From Ceratopteris richardii (Eukaryota > Streptophyta > Polypodiopsida > Polypodiales > Pteridaceae): DNA of 64,000 bases. The position numbers and the translations under genes were made by a program. Under the pieces are notes generated by a model. That model worked only from the letters and a program-made list of their open reading frames with translations. It did not search any database and had not been told where the DNA came from. This document shows, one piece after another, positions 11,964 through 23,157 of this stretch (within the stretch, counting starts at the first letter, position 1; each line of letters starts with the position of its first letter). The DNA lies in assembly GCA_020310875.1 (NCBI GenBank), contig MU260070.1, positions 337,501 to 401,500 on the forward strand. Reading direction: 5' to 3'.

Positions 11964-12226
11964 TCTCAGACAGAGATCCAAGCTGGATCATTTATCAGTG
12001 AGTGTTGGAACAAGAGCATGAGTTGCGAAGGTTCCTAGTTTGGGGGTTATCTTAAGGTTCACCTTTGAAAGTAGAGTGAGTGTGCATGATGGCCACATGT
12101 CACACGAACACTCTAAGCTTTCTAATCTAGGAGCAAGAGGATAAATAGGACGGGAGAAGAGTTGCACACATGATTATTTAAGTATTCGTTTGAGAGTTTT
12201 TAGCAAGTGGATCACTAAGCCTCACA
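11964..12226 (+). repeat. LARD 5' LTR
   Basis: Ends CCTCACA and matches 18020-18256, including ATGGCCACATGTCACACG, a TATA-like GATAAATAGG and TTTTTAGCAAGTGGATCACT. It has about 25 bp not present in the right copy, and its first bases no longer read TG. Confidence 0.85.
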
Positions 12227-12228
12227 TT

Positions 12229-12244
12229 TGGTATCTAGAGTAGG
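12229..12244 (+). other. LARD primer-binding site
   Basis: TGGTATCTAGAGTAGG, two bases after the LTR, equals the initiator-Met site TGGTATCAGAGC with a small insertion. This supports the reading of the repeat pair as LTRs. Confidence 0.7.
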
Positions 12245-13275
12245 TTTGAAGTCTGTTTTTCATGTGAAAATTTCTCGAAGAGCTGCTTCCTTTGATCTTT
12301 CTATTTTGGGTGCTAAATCGTTTGCTTCACGTGGGGACATTTGTCATCAAAAGCTCTCCATCTCAAAAAGGAGGAAGGAGATCCCTTAGAGAGCTCAGTG
12401 AGCTCCCCAAGGATCCCCATCCATGCATCAACGGTGCTAAGGAAGCCCACCAACAGCCCGAAGGCCATTGGCAACATCCATGCCCCACGATTGCGTGGAA
12501 GGGAAGGAGAAGGCCTTGTCCATCTCCCTTGTTAGTGAAAGAGGTATGTAATGATGCTCACTTTGTAGGCAATTTTTGCGCAACTGAAAGCACATATGGG
12601 ATTAGAAGAGCAGCCTTGTGTGCTCTACCACCTTTCCAGGTGTGGAGTTCGATTTCCTTTTTTGGGAGATTAAATTCTCTTCATCTACCTCTCTATAGGA
12701 GTTAGTTTCCATCCTCTTCTAACTCTTTGATCATAACTCACTCAATTCTTATCCAAATTAAGTGGTTCCATTGGATATAGAAACCAGGCTCCAAGAGCTT
12801 TGCAATGTGTTGTTGAAAGCCATAATTGTATCATTACAAACCACTTGTACAAAGCATTGAATTCTTTGCATACCTCTTTAAAGAGATGCTGCCCATCCAC
12901 CTATGTCCATTGTTTTAGCCATAACTTCCTCATGGAAGGTCAAAATCAAGAAATTCAAATTGTTGTAGATTCTAAACTTCAAGGCCTTTAAGTTATATGC
13001 CATGTTTTGACCTTTGCAACTCATCTTTGCATAAGCTTTTAGATGGGTGTTGATTGGCAAGAAACTCTTTTTGAGTGACTCGAGTGTTCAATTATGATGA
13101 TTAGGAGTTCCTACTCACATTTAGCACCACTTGGGTTATGAATGCATCTACTTTTATACCTTGGCAACATCTTCTTTTCTCTCAAGTACATACATTTGGA
13201 TACTTTTTGCATCATAATTTATAATTTTGCATTGTTTCTCTTCCAAACCTATGAAACTAACATTGGCATGTGCAT

Positions 13276-13325
13276 CAAAGTTAATATTTATATGACTTCA
13301 TCTTTGCAGATGAAGTTATATTAAC
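13276..13325. repeat. Inverted repeat (hairpin)
   Basis: The arm containing ATGACTTCATC is followed after about 6 bases by GATGAAGTTATATTAACTT, and AAGTTAATATTTATATGACTTCATC is its imperfect complement. The perfect core is about 11 bp. Function unknown. Confidence 0.65.
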
Positions 13326-13383
13326 TTCTATTGGTCCATAAAAGTATGCACATGTCATTGAGTGTTTTAAGATCTTTTTGCAA

Positions 13384-13493
13384 GTATTGGAGCAAGAAAA
13401 GACATTGTTACGAGGGCATGTAGTACCCAACAAGACGTGTATTGGAGTAAGAAAACACATTGTACGAGGGCATGTAGTATCCAACAAGACATG
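13384..13493. repeat. Two tandem copies of about 55 bp
   Basis: TATTGGAGCAAGAAAAGACA...CAACAAGACGTG is followed directly by a second copy with five or so changes (TATTGGAGTAAGAAAACACA...). It lies inside the LARD. Confidence 0.8.
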
Positions 13494-13539
13494 TTGTAAA
13501 AGTTTTTTGTTTGCAGGTTTTTGGAGCTAAAAAAGTGGT

Positions 13540-13629
13540 TTGCTCACCATTAGGCTTATGCCTTTCATTTTGCTCACCATTAGGCTTATGCCTTTCATTT
13601 TGCTCACCATTAGGCTTATGCTTTTCATT
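13540..13629. repeat. Three tandem copies of a 30-bp unit
   Basis: The unit TTGCTCACCATTAGGCTTAT plus ten further bases is repeated three times in a row, nearly identically. Only one base differs, in the third copy. The near-identity in otherwise old DNA implies recent expansion. Confidence 0.9.
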
Positions 13630-16600
13630 GTATCATGGTTATTATCTTTTTCAGGCTTCATTTCTTGGGAAATATTACCAAAATTTTTGTAGCCACTTAA
13701 AGGTATATGCCAAGAAAGAACTAGAGAGAATTCTGCAACATAATTAAAAACTTGTAGAGTAATTTAAGTAGACAAGATGCATGAGTGGATGCATGCATAA
13801 ATAAATGGTATGATTTTTAGAAATGTGAAATGCATGATGCATTTTTTATCTATAGAAGATCATTTTATCACCAAGATAAGTTAGGGTGAGCATAAAGTAT
13901 GTGGGAAAAGTACCATGACTATATTAAGCTTGCTTTTCAAAATTGAATGACAAAGATAAATGATCTTTTCTCATTTTTATCTAGATTGGGAATGGTTGGA
14001 GGATGGAATCCTCAGAGTAAGCAAGATGTCCTCCTTTTAGTTAAAGTAGCTAGATGAAATACTAGAGGATATGTGTGAGAGAGAGAAAGGAAGAAGTTTA
14101 GAACTTCTAAGTATGATTGATGGCAAAGAAATAGTTATCTTGAGAGATGCCATAAGAGTTTATGTTGGAAGTTAGTATACTAACTCTAAGGTTTTGGACT
14201 TCAGATAGTTTTTAGAGTACATGAATAAGAGAGTATGTACTGTAGTTATTGGACACACAAGAAACTAAGCATACTAGTAATAACTCTAAAGTTAGAGTAC
14301 AAGGTGTAAAGTTGGATCGTCTAAGTTAAAGAAGATAAAAGTAAAATTAATTAAAAAGGTTAACTTATTTATATCCAAGCTTGCATGTGAGAACTTTGAA
14401 AAAGCTCTAAGAACAGTTCAAGTAAGGATAAGATAAGAGATGAAAGTACCATGGATAAGGTAGAAGTTTAACCATTGCCAAAAATGATTCTTGATGTGAA
14501 AGGAGCAATAGTGCTCATGGTTGTTCTTTCAAGACTTAGGGATTGATTCAACATACTCTTATGATTGAAGCAATGGCTAAAACAAGGGCAACCGAATGCC
14601 AAAGTTAAGAAATGCTAAGAGGTATGAGTCCTAAGATTTTATGATTTTATGAATCAGTAGATCTTAGAAAGGACCCTAAGGTACCTATAGACAAAGGACT
14701 TGAATGGATTCTTTGAATCAAGTAGATCTTATAAAGAAATCTAGAGCACCCAAAGGTACATAATATGTACTAAGTGTGACGATTTAATAATAGTGATCAA
14801 GATGAATGACTAGTAGCATTTTGAACAAAAGTACCTATTTATTCATAACATAATGAAATAAGTTGATACCATATGTATAGTATCATTGAGTAAAAAAATT
14901 CAATCATGAGACCAAGGGAGGTGTTAAGACAAGGGCAAATATTGCCAAGGTCATTAGAATAAATAACTTAGTGGTTACATAGCTAAGAATTCTAGGATGT
15001 CTAATTAGAACCCAGAATAAAGAATAGTTCATCCTCAAAAGATTCCATGATGAAGAAGAATGCAAGTAGCATTATGATCAAAAGAAATAAAGTTAAGACT
15101 CAAAAGAGAAAGACATATAGAAAGAGATGAGAATATGAAAAATCTCAAATTAATTCAGTAAAGAAGATTACCTTTTTGCAGAAAGGAAAAATCGAGACAA
15201 GGGCTAGTTTTACCAAGGTCTCATGAGTTAGAAACTTAGAGGTAAGAGGTCAATGTATTTTGAAACCTTAGAAGAAAACTCTAAGAACACTTGCAAGTTT
15301 AGGATACTTGTAAATTAAGTATCTAGTTCATAGGTAGTTACCATAACTACATAGCTATGAGTGCTACCGCTTATTTCTTTGTGAATAGAACAAAGAAGTT
15401 TATTGCACAAGAAATATAGACTTCAGATTTGAGGAATGAAAGGGAAATCAAGTTTGATTATAATGCCATAGCCATAAACTAGTAATACGAAAGTCATGTA
15501 AGAGCTTCCTAGATATGGAAGTTGAGACATAGACTTCAGAGTTACTAGCTCTATAAAAGGAATCATATCTTGAATTCGCAGTAGTTTGGTATGGGCAGAT
15601 GGGATAGTTCTATCTCTCTTTACCTAAGAATGAAGAATAGAGGTCCTAGGTGGACTCATCTTCATTAAGCAAATAATGCAAGTCTGTAGGCCAAGTTCTT
15701 AAAGAGAGGATGATCAAAATACATAGAAAGGCAGAGAGCAAACAAGGCAAGTCTGTAGGTCAAGTACTCAAGAGAGGATAGCCAAGATACACCAAAGGCA
15801 AGGTTTGCAAAAGAGAAAAAAAGGCAAGGCTATAGTCGAGATCCCGTGTAGGGAGAGACAAGGATAAATAGCAAGGCAAGGTTTGCATTTAGTAGACAAT
15901 GCAAGGTTGTTCTCTAGTAGAGAGTGATTATACAACAAGGCAAGGTCTACAAGCAAGAAACTTAGTTCCAAATGGAAAACAAGTAAAAAAAAAACCAGTT
16001 TGATGTTTCTATTCATAGTACATCATAAAAAGTGACCAAATTAGGTCAAAGATAAAATAAAGTGATCGAGTGGACCAAAGCCATGCTTTACTATAGAAGG
16101 GGTGAAAAGTACCAAGTCCGTTGAATGTTCAGACAAAAAGGGTACACACACCAAGTCTGCAAGTAATTTTGGTAGATTTATGAGTTCAGAGTCATCATTG
16201 ATGACTATTGAAGGAGAGAAAGATGATTTTATTTCTCTTTAAAGAAAACAAGTCAAATCCATGTTCTAATACAAACTGGAATAGATAAATGGAAAGGAAA
16301 AGTTTCCAAGTAAAATAGTTTGAGAAATCGGAATAGTAACCATGACTGACAAGGACACAAGTTAGGAAGAAGAATTTTTGAAATTCATAAGTAAAGATTT
16401 GTATGTGTCAAGGTCAATAAGCAGAAAGAAGGAATTAGGACATAAGGTCTAGTACATCCTTAAAAGGGACAAAATATGTCTTAGGATTCAAAGGAATTAA
16501 GAATATAATAAAAAAAGATAACTTCTATCTATCAAGGAGATAGTAGAAGATCCATAAGATATCTAGATGACATATCAGGTACCTATCTTAGCAAAATGAA

Positions 16601-16673
16601 TGTCATGAGATTTAGGTCTTATGTAGAAGATAATGGAACACTTGAGAGAAAGTAATGGGTTCACACTGATTAT

Positions 16674-16820
16674 TGTTAGACTCAAGAAATGACAAGCAAG
16701 AGATGGTTGAATGACACCCTAAGAGGAGAGGATTAGGAAATAATCCTCAACCATGATTTTTGGGGCAAGTGGTTAGCCCATAGTACTCCTAGTCGATAGT
16801 TCATGAGTTCAATTTCCACA
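16674..16820 (+). repeat. TRIM-1 5' LTR
   Basis: Bounded by the target duplication on the left and the primer site on the right. Its last 68 bases (16753-16820) contain the tRNA-like body described in the findings. Confidence 0.9.
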
Positions 16821-16822
16821 AT

Positions 16823-16835
16823 TGGTATCAGAGCC
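16823..16835 (+). other. TRIM-1 primer-binding site
   Basis: TGGTATCAGAGCC, a perfect initiator-Met primer site two bases after the LTR. Confidence 0.92.
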
Positions 16836-17276
16836 TAGGAAGTAGGCTTGGGCAAGGTAGATGGAAGGAGTGCATGTTGCTTTCAAGAATGAGCCAAACA
16901 AAGATTAGAGTGTATCTCCCAATCCATAGGTCAGATTTAGACGTGTAAGGTACTATTGGAAAGCTCTCAGAACAAGTTCCAATAGAAGCAGTAGATTAAG
17001 GATCCAAGATACCTAGCATGAGTGAGAACCAGGTTCAAGATATTGAGGTTGAGAACAAGGACTCAAGGCACCAACGTTGTGAATAAGGCAAGTCTATAGG
17101 AAAGTGGTCAAGAAGAGGAAGGGCAAGGTTCAAGAAACCAAGGTTGAGAGCAAGGGTTCAAGGACCAAGGTTGAGAACAAGAATGTTCACGAGACTGTGC
17201 AATGGTAAGGACATCAATTCAAGGGGAGATCAAGGATTGATAATTGAGGATAATTATTTCTAGAAGGGGAAGAAAG

Positions 17277-17422
17277 TGTTAGACTGAAGAAATGATAGGC
17301 ACAAGATGGTTGAACCACATCCTAAGAGGGAAGATTAGGAAGTAATCCTCAACCATGGCTTTTGGGGCAAATGGTTAGCCCATTGTACTCCTAGTCGGTA
17401 GCTCATGAGTTCAATTCCCACA
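17277..17422 (+). repeat. TRIM-1 3' LTR
   Basis: Begins TGTTAGACTG after the purine tract and ends CCCACA before ATTAT. The tRNA-like part covers 17355-17422. Confidence 0.9.
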
Positions 17423-18019
17423 ATTATCTTTAGATTCCATGGTATATTTAGATTGAGATCCATATAGTAACATCACAAATATGATCTTTAGGTAGAGTGT
17501 CAAACTCACAATATTAGTTAAGTTTCAGAGGATATGTTAAGGGAACATATGTTAAAGCAGAAGGTAGAATGAGATGGATGTAGCTATAATACATGAGAAG
17601 GTAGTCAATTCAATTCCTTCTATGATGGATTGTAGCATGTATCCTAGAACTCCTAGTTGCATATATGCCACATAACTATCCTAGACATATGTAGAAGACA
17701 ATGGAGCTGTTGACAGATAATTAGTAGGTTCACATAGAATGTCTTCATATTGCATGTTTCTTAGGTGGAAGATCCACATAATCTACATAATTTGAAGCAA
17801 GGGCAAAGAATTAGCAAGATTTGCTAAGGCCAAGGCTAGACTTCTCATAATTTGCCATCATCAAAGAAAGGTGACACCAGTTATTCCAGAAGAGATGCTA
17901 TATAGGAGAATTACATGCAAAACTAGTTCGCTCTAGAGTATTTGTTACCTTGGAAGGGTTTCTAATCTCAGTCTCCTTATAGATTATTGAGGACAATGAT
18001 CTTTAGAAGGGGGGGAGAG

Positions 18020-18256
18020 TGTTAAACATAGATCCAAGCTAAATCATTTATTAGTGTGTGTTGGAACAAGGGCAATTCACCCTAAGGTTCCACCTTAGAG
18101 AGTAGAGTGAGTGTGCATGATGGCCACATGTCACACGAGCACTCTAGAAGCTTTCTAATCTAGGAGCAAGACGATAAATAGGGGAGGAGAGTTGCACACA
18201 CGATTATTCAAGTACTTATTTGAGAGTTTTTAGCAAGTGGATCACTAACCCTCACA
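18020..18256 (+). repeat. LARD 3' LTR
   Basis: Begins TGTTAAACATAG after the G-run at 18009-18016 and ends CTCACA. It is aligned throughout with 11964-12226. Confidence 0.85.
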
Positions 18257-18929
18257 TGCACATACATGTATACAGTTGTATATGTATGTACATATACACA
18301 TGTTAAAAAAAAAATTGTGAAATAAGATAAATTAAAAAGAGAGAACAATACATCATTCCTACACATTCACAGGGTGGGATATCATAAACAACCACAAAAC
18401 AAGGTTAATAGAGGGTGAATCAAGACAACAAAAAATACAAGTAGAGTAGTCTACCCATATATTAAGAACTTTTTACATATGGTGTACCAAAGAAACTTTT
18501 TGTACAAAAATAGAAGGAAGGGGAATTGAAGAAACAAGATCTGACTACACATTACTATAGCTTTTTGACTTCATATAGGCCTTCTCAAAAATTGAACTTT
18601 GAAGTTTGGTGCTCATTGAAACCTCCAAGCTACTTGGAAAGAAGTGGTGAAATACGTGATATATGTCAATGATGTCATCCGTTGTTCTCTTGAACGAAAA
18701 ATAAAGAGTGACAATAAATGTCTTCCTTTTCTCAAGGACCTTGAAGAATTGGGCAAGCATGTTCTAACCATCATAATGTCTTTGAAGTTCTTTCAGAGTA
18801 AGAGACAAATCACGACCTTTTTATCCATCTATGAGTTCTTCATTGCTCATCTTTTTTGCTTTCTCTAAGAAATAGACTTGATCATCTTGTTTTAGGTAGA
18901 TATTCATCACCCTTGTGTCTTTTCTCTGG
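18257..18929. other. Unassigned, AT-rich
   Basis: Starts with a TATG/TACA microsatellite-like stretch that resembles the left flank of the LARD, then AT-rich sequence. The two opposed short frames at 18545-18868 have no recognisable motif. Confidence 0.4.
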
Positions 18930-21460
18930 CTAACAAGATTAGAAATAAAATGAGATTAATTCATTTGAACTTTGTTGAAAATGTTTTGATTTCTTTCGAT
19001 CCATGTTACTTAGATGATTTTGAGCCTGATGAGAGTCAATACATAGACATCATAAAAAGAATTAATTTGAAGAATAATCTCTTTCCATTGAAATGTTTAT
19101 GGTGCCAAAACAATCAATCATTTTGGAGCCACAACTAGTACTTGTTAACAAAAAGGCATATGATCGTCTCTTCCCTTCAGTAGAAAAGATACACACCATT
19201 GTTTTTATGAGCTTAATTCAGTCTTTGCCCACACCAGGCAACATGGTGTAGAATAAGGCTTCTTTAAACTTTGAGAGATACCATATAATGCAAAATCTAT
19301 AGTTCCATTGTTGGGAGCTCCAATTGATACCCCATTTCATGTTAAGCTTAGTCATACGTGAGAGCCAAGCCGTTCCTTGAAAAGAAATTTTAGTGATATG
19401 CTTCCAATACTCATGAAAACTATTGGTTGTTTGGATATTCCAAAATTTTTATTTTGAAAAGTACTACAAGTAACAAAATAAGATCCTTGAGAAAATGTCA
19501 AATTCTTGTATTAATGACGAGAAATCATACATCTATTGATTGTTAGACAAAATGTCAAAGAAATAGTTTATGCCTTTGAGAGAGAGTTTTTGACCAATTA
19601 TGAAAAAACATCTCTCTAGGGATTGATGAAAATTGGAGGGGTAGTAATTTGCATTGGGGGTTGTTGGCTCTTTGTTGGAGCCATTGCCAAGAAAGGAAGG
19701 CTCACTGAAAGAATATGGGGCCTTTGAATTGAAACTCTTGATTATCAAAACACAATGTATTGAGATCAAACAGAGTCCAAGTAGCAAAGCCAATAGGATA
19801 ACCTTTTCAGGAGGTGTCTCTTGAACATTATAGCTCAAAATTCATCCGAGTTGAGGGCCCCATAGATCCATTTGATTGCAATTTTCTTTCCAAATTTTTC
19901 AATGTCAATAAGTCCAAGACCAACCTCTTCCTTGGACAAACATGCGAGGTTCTTCCTTGGAAAATCTCCACTTTTGAGCTTTGACTTTATCCCATCTAGC
20001 CCTTGGAGAGATATGAAAATGGAGGGGCATACTCAGAAGTCTTAAAATTTCTCCATCTTTAAGACTTTGGCATCCAATTTGAAGTAAGAAATCACGGGTT
20101 AGAGAGCCAAAGGTTTTGATAAGAGTTTTGCTGTGATTGATTTTGGAGCCATTGGCACTGCGAAAAGTGGATAGAGACCCCCCAAAAATGGTCAATACTA
20201 TTTTTGTCATTATGAAATATAGGGTTTGTATGATTTCCATAGGATCGAAGTAGCATATTATCCTTGATGCTTTGAATATCGATACCTTTGAGGCTTCCTT
20301 TGATGTAGGCATCATGGAGAAGCCAATCAAGGGCGTCCATTGAGATAACAAACTAAAAGGGGGAAGGGGGCAACCTTGTCGAATCGATCTCTTAAGAGGG
20401 ATTGACTTGCTAAGAATCTAATTGACAAAAATCTTGTTGGTAGATTTAGCCTCCATTGTTATGGATAAAATTATATCCAAATCCAAATCATGAAGGGATT
20501 GGAGAATAAGGTCCCAATGGATACGATCATAAAATTTGTCAAAGTCAATTTTGAAAAATATGAACTCTTGTCCTTGGTTTATAACTTATTAATCTCATGC
20601 AGTTGTAAGGGTCAGTCGAACTACTTAATAAGGTGTTCACTAACGATTTTTCTTTTGGCCTTTTCAATCTCAAAGCAAGCTCTCCAATGATCAGGAAAAT
20701 GTCTAGGAGGAGAAGAGAAGATATCTCGATGGTATTCTTCAAGAAGAGTCCTTTTACATTCTTCTTTACTAGCAACAACACTGTTCCAAGTAAGCTGAAG
20801 AATGAATTCTTTAGTCTTCTTATTCTTAATGAGATGGAACATGGAAGTAGAAGGCTTAACAAAGTTTTCTTCCCAAAAGACCTTGGAGCTGTTGGCCAAG
20901 TTTTTGGCTTCAATGTACTCTACACTTCTGAATCTATGTATGTAGTTGATGGCTTCCATGATGTGCCCTTTTTGGACTGCATTAGCCCATGAAGAGTAAG
21001 TAAGATGATACTTCTTCTCTCTAAAACTAAAAAATCTCTTTTAACATTCTAAGATAGGCTTGGACTTCTGTAACAATTTAAAACCACTTTTGAACCATTG
21101 AGATTAGGGCAAATATTTTATCTTATAGGATAGAAGAGATAGGATGATGCACACTATTAAGGATCAAGAGTCTACACTCGATATGAAACCAACCACTTCT
21201 TTGATTTTGAGCACAACCCTTGATTGAGCTATAGATAGGATAGTGGTATGAAATTTGAGTGAAAGGATCAAGTTTGACTAAACAATTCCATTCAAAGGAT
21301 AGAGCAAATGAGCAATAGATCCTATCAAGATGATTAGCTATGTAGTTGGAGTCACCTTGGTAATTGGACCAAGTGAAGCCAATACATTAGGGGAAAAAAT
21401 GAACCCTGCATGGGCAATTTAGATTAAGGAATGATTAGTGATGGACCAATAAGAAGAGGG
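18930..21460 (-). pseudogene. Decayed L1-type LINE (endonuclease-RT)
   Basis: On the minus strand, from right to left, there is the end of an APE-type endonuclease (FTWSNYQGDSNYIANHLDRI, about 21380-21320). A linker follows (LLKRSIILLT-like, then FFHLIKNKKTKEFI near 20830). Next come RT palm remnants around 20350-19900 (DALDWLLHDAYIKGSLKGI, FFHNDK, SKINHSKT). An RT C-terminal and zinc-rich tail lies around 19840-18950. Stops and shifts are frequent, and the intact catalytic FADD box is not visible. No poly(T) at the left end marks the 3' tail, so the element is truncated or rearranged. Confidence 0.75.
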
Positions 21461-23157
21461 TGGTGACTACAGTGTATGCCTTATAAATTCTAGGTTGAAG
21501 GGGGGAGAGGGGACATATTTCTCCCTTATTTAATGGGCTGCCTCTAGAGAGAGAAGGAATCTCGTAACTTAATTGGGTCCAAAAATTCAAAATTTCTAAA
21601 AAGTGAAAAAACTAATCATAACACCTGAGAATGGACCTCCCATTACTTTTTAGGGTCAAAAGTACTCCCCAAATTCAAAATCCGCATGTTTTGAGCTGGA
21701 AAAATGGCTTTTTTCAAAAATAGTAAGAAAAGAGTTATTTGCCTCCTAAACCTCACATTTTCATACCAAGCCCCAAAAAGCCATCTTTTTCCAGTACTTT
21801 CTCTTTGTAGCACACCATTGAAGCTCTTGTTTCTATATTCCAACCTACTTCCATCTCCTATCTCAAACTATTGTTGTATGTTGAAGACCTTTAGCTTCAA
21901 TGGCAACATCTAAAGCTTCTAGGCGACCAAAAGATGAAGTCCTCACATTAGAATGTCACAATATCAAAGCTATAGATGGACAATGGCTATCACATGAGCA
22001 CTCCAAAGGTGCATGGGTGTACATGCAATCCTCTAGAGTTGGGCCTCATCGAGTTAGAGATCGTGGAAACTTGGATCTTCATTGGAAGGGAAAGTTACTT
22101 GGCTTAAGAAGCACAAAGACAATGGATGGTTGCTATTGTACAACATGTTTTTACAATGGCAACTATGAAAATTGAAAACTCTATTAGAATGAGATATCCT
22201 GTAAATTGTAAGTATTACTCTACAATATTGTATGTTTGATAGTATTGAATATATTTTTGATCTATCTAGATATGCTTTTGTTTGTTTCAGATATATTTCC
22301 TTCTACTTTGGTGGAAGAGCAACCATTTCATAGTCTTACAGGTACTTTCCAGGCATTGCATGCAGATGTTGGTGCACTAGTCTTTCCAGAAATATCTCCT
22401 CCTCAACTTTACCATGATAGAGTTTTCTTTTACACACATAGATATGTTGTACCCTCTACAATGAATGGTTTTGGAAGGTTAGAGAGAATTCAAGTACATT
22501 CTCTTCTTAGCTTGGACTGGCCAAAACTTGATATATGGTCCGTATCATCTTTGAAGCACAGGATGGTAATGGATATACATAACTCTTTGAAATTCACAAA
22601 AGTGTCTAGATCTGAGGTTTGCACTGGTCTTTTCCCGTCCATTGTTTTGTATATTTATTCCAAGGATTCTCATTCCAAGAGACTTCCACCATGTTCATGT
22701 GTAAAGATATCACATATGAGCAAGTCGAAAGTCTTCTTGGTGAAAACTGGGGTTTGATAGAAGCAATTGCAAAAGGTGATAAATATCTTTGTAAAATAAG
22801 TGGAACATGTATAGGATTTTGATATTTGAAACAACTTACTTCATCATACATTAGATTCTACTATGAAAACTTGGTTAATGGATACCATTTCAAAGTTCAA
22901 AGGGATCTTTACATTCATTTGAAATAAAGCTTAAATTGCCCAACAATGAAATAGAAACTAGTTTAGTGAATCATCATTGGACCTTGGATAATCTAAGAGA
23001 ACACTTGGTGATTATGGCATTTGAAGGACTAATTCAATCCAAATTCAAAATACAAGAACATAAGGTGAGAAATGTTTTGTGATTTTGTTAAAGTAATCTT
23101 TTCATTATTGCTTACTGTAGTTTTATAAATTTTTTGTGTTACATCTCTCTCTTTTGT
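21461..23157 (+). pseudogene. Coding-like remnants of unknown identity
   Basis: Open frames at 21900-22175 (91 residues, ending with a Cys pair CYCTTCFYNG) and 22236-22757 (173 residues, with FQALHADVGALVF and FFYTHRYVVP), plus a further block to about 23070 (ITYEQVESLLGENWGLIEAI; YIRFYYENLVNGYHFKVQ; WTLDNLREHLVIMAFEGLI) read like protein on the plus strand with interrupting stops. They could be exons of a decayed gene or an unknown transposon protein. I do not recognise the family. Confidence 0.3.

Larger units (their letters stand above)
16674..17422 (+). mobile_element. TRIM-1, miniature LTR retrotransposon (749 bp)
   Basis: Two LTRs of about 146 bp (16674-16820, 17277-17422), both TGTTAGACT...CACA, surround 456 bp with no coding capacity. 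A primer site TGGTATCAGAGCC follows the first LTR at 16823 and a polypurine tract (AGAAGGGGAAGAAAG) precedes the second. The 5-bp target duplication ATTAT is at 16669-16673 and 17423-17427. The LTRs differ at roughly one site in eight, so this copy is old. TRIM-2 at 35608 belongs to the same family. Confidence 0.93.
12245..18019 (+). other. LARD internal region without genes
   Basis: A frame at 12292-12705 (137 residues, Pro/Lys rich) shows no known domain. From about 13750 onward the plus strand is purine-rich with many stops and recurrent short phrases (AAGGCAAG, CAAGTCTGTAGG, AGGTTGAGAACAAGG). This suggests decayed repetitive sequence rather than coding DNA. No gag, protease, RT or integrase motif is visible. 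Confidence 0.65.
11964..18256 (+). mobile_element. LARD-like non-autonomous LTR retrotransposon
   Basis: Two direct repeats of about 250 bp (11964-12226 and 18020-18256) border 5.8 kb of DNA without recognisable retrotransposon genes. The left one is followed by a Met-type primer site and the right one is preceded by a G-rich polypurine tract (about 18003-18019). This is the structure of a large retrotransposon derivative copied by enzymes supplied in trans. Flanks CCTAC and TGCAC do not form a clear target duplication, so age or later change has blurred the ends. A TRIM is nested at 16674-17422. Confidence 0.82.

Noticed and set aside
12292-12705. gag gene of the LARD
   Set aside because: The frame has no capsid or zinc-knuckle motif and stops after 137 codons; position after the primer site alone is not enough.
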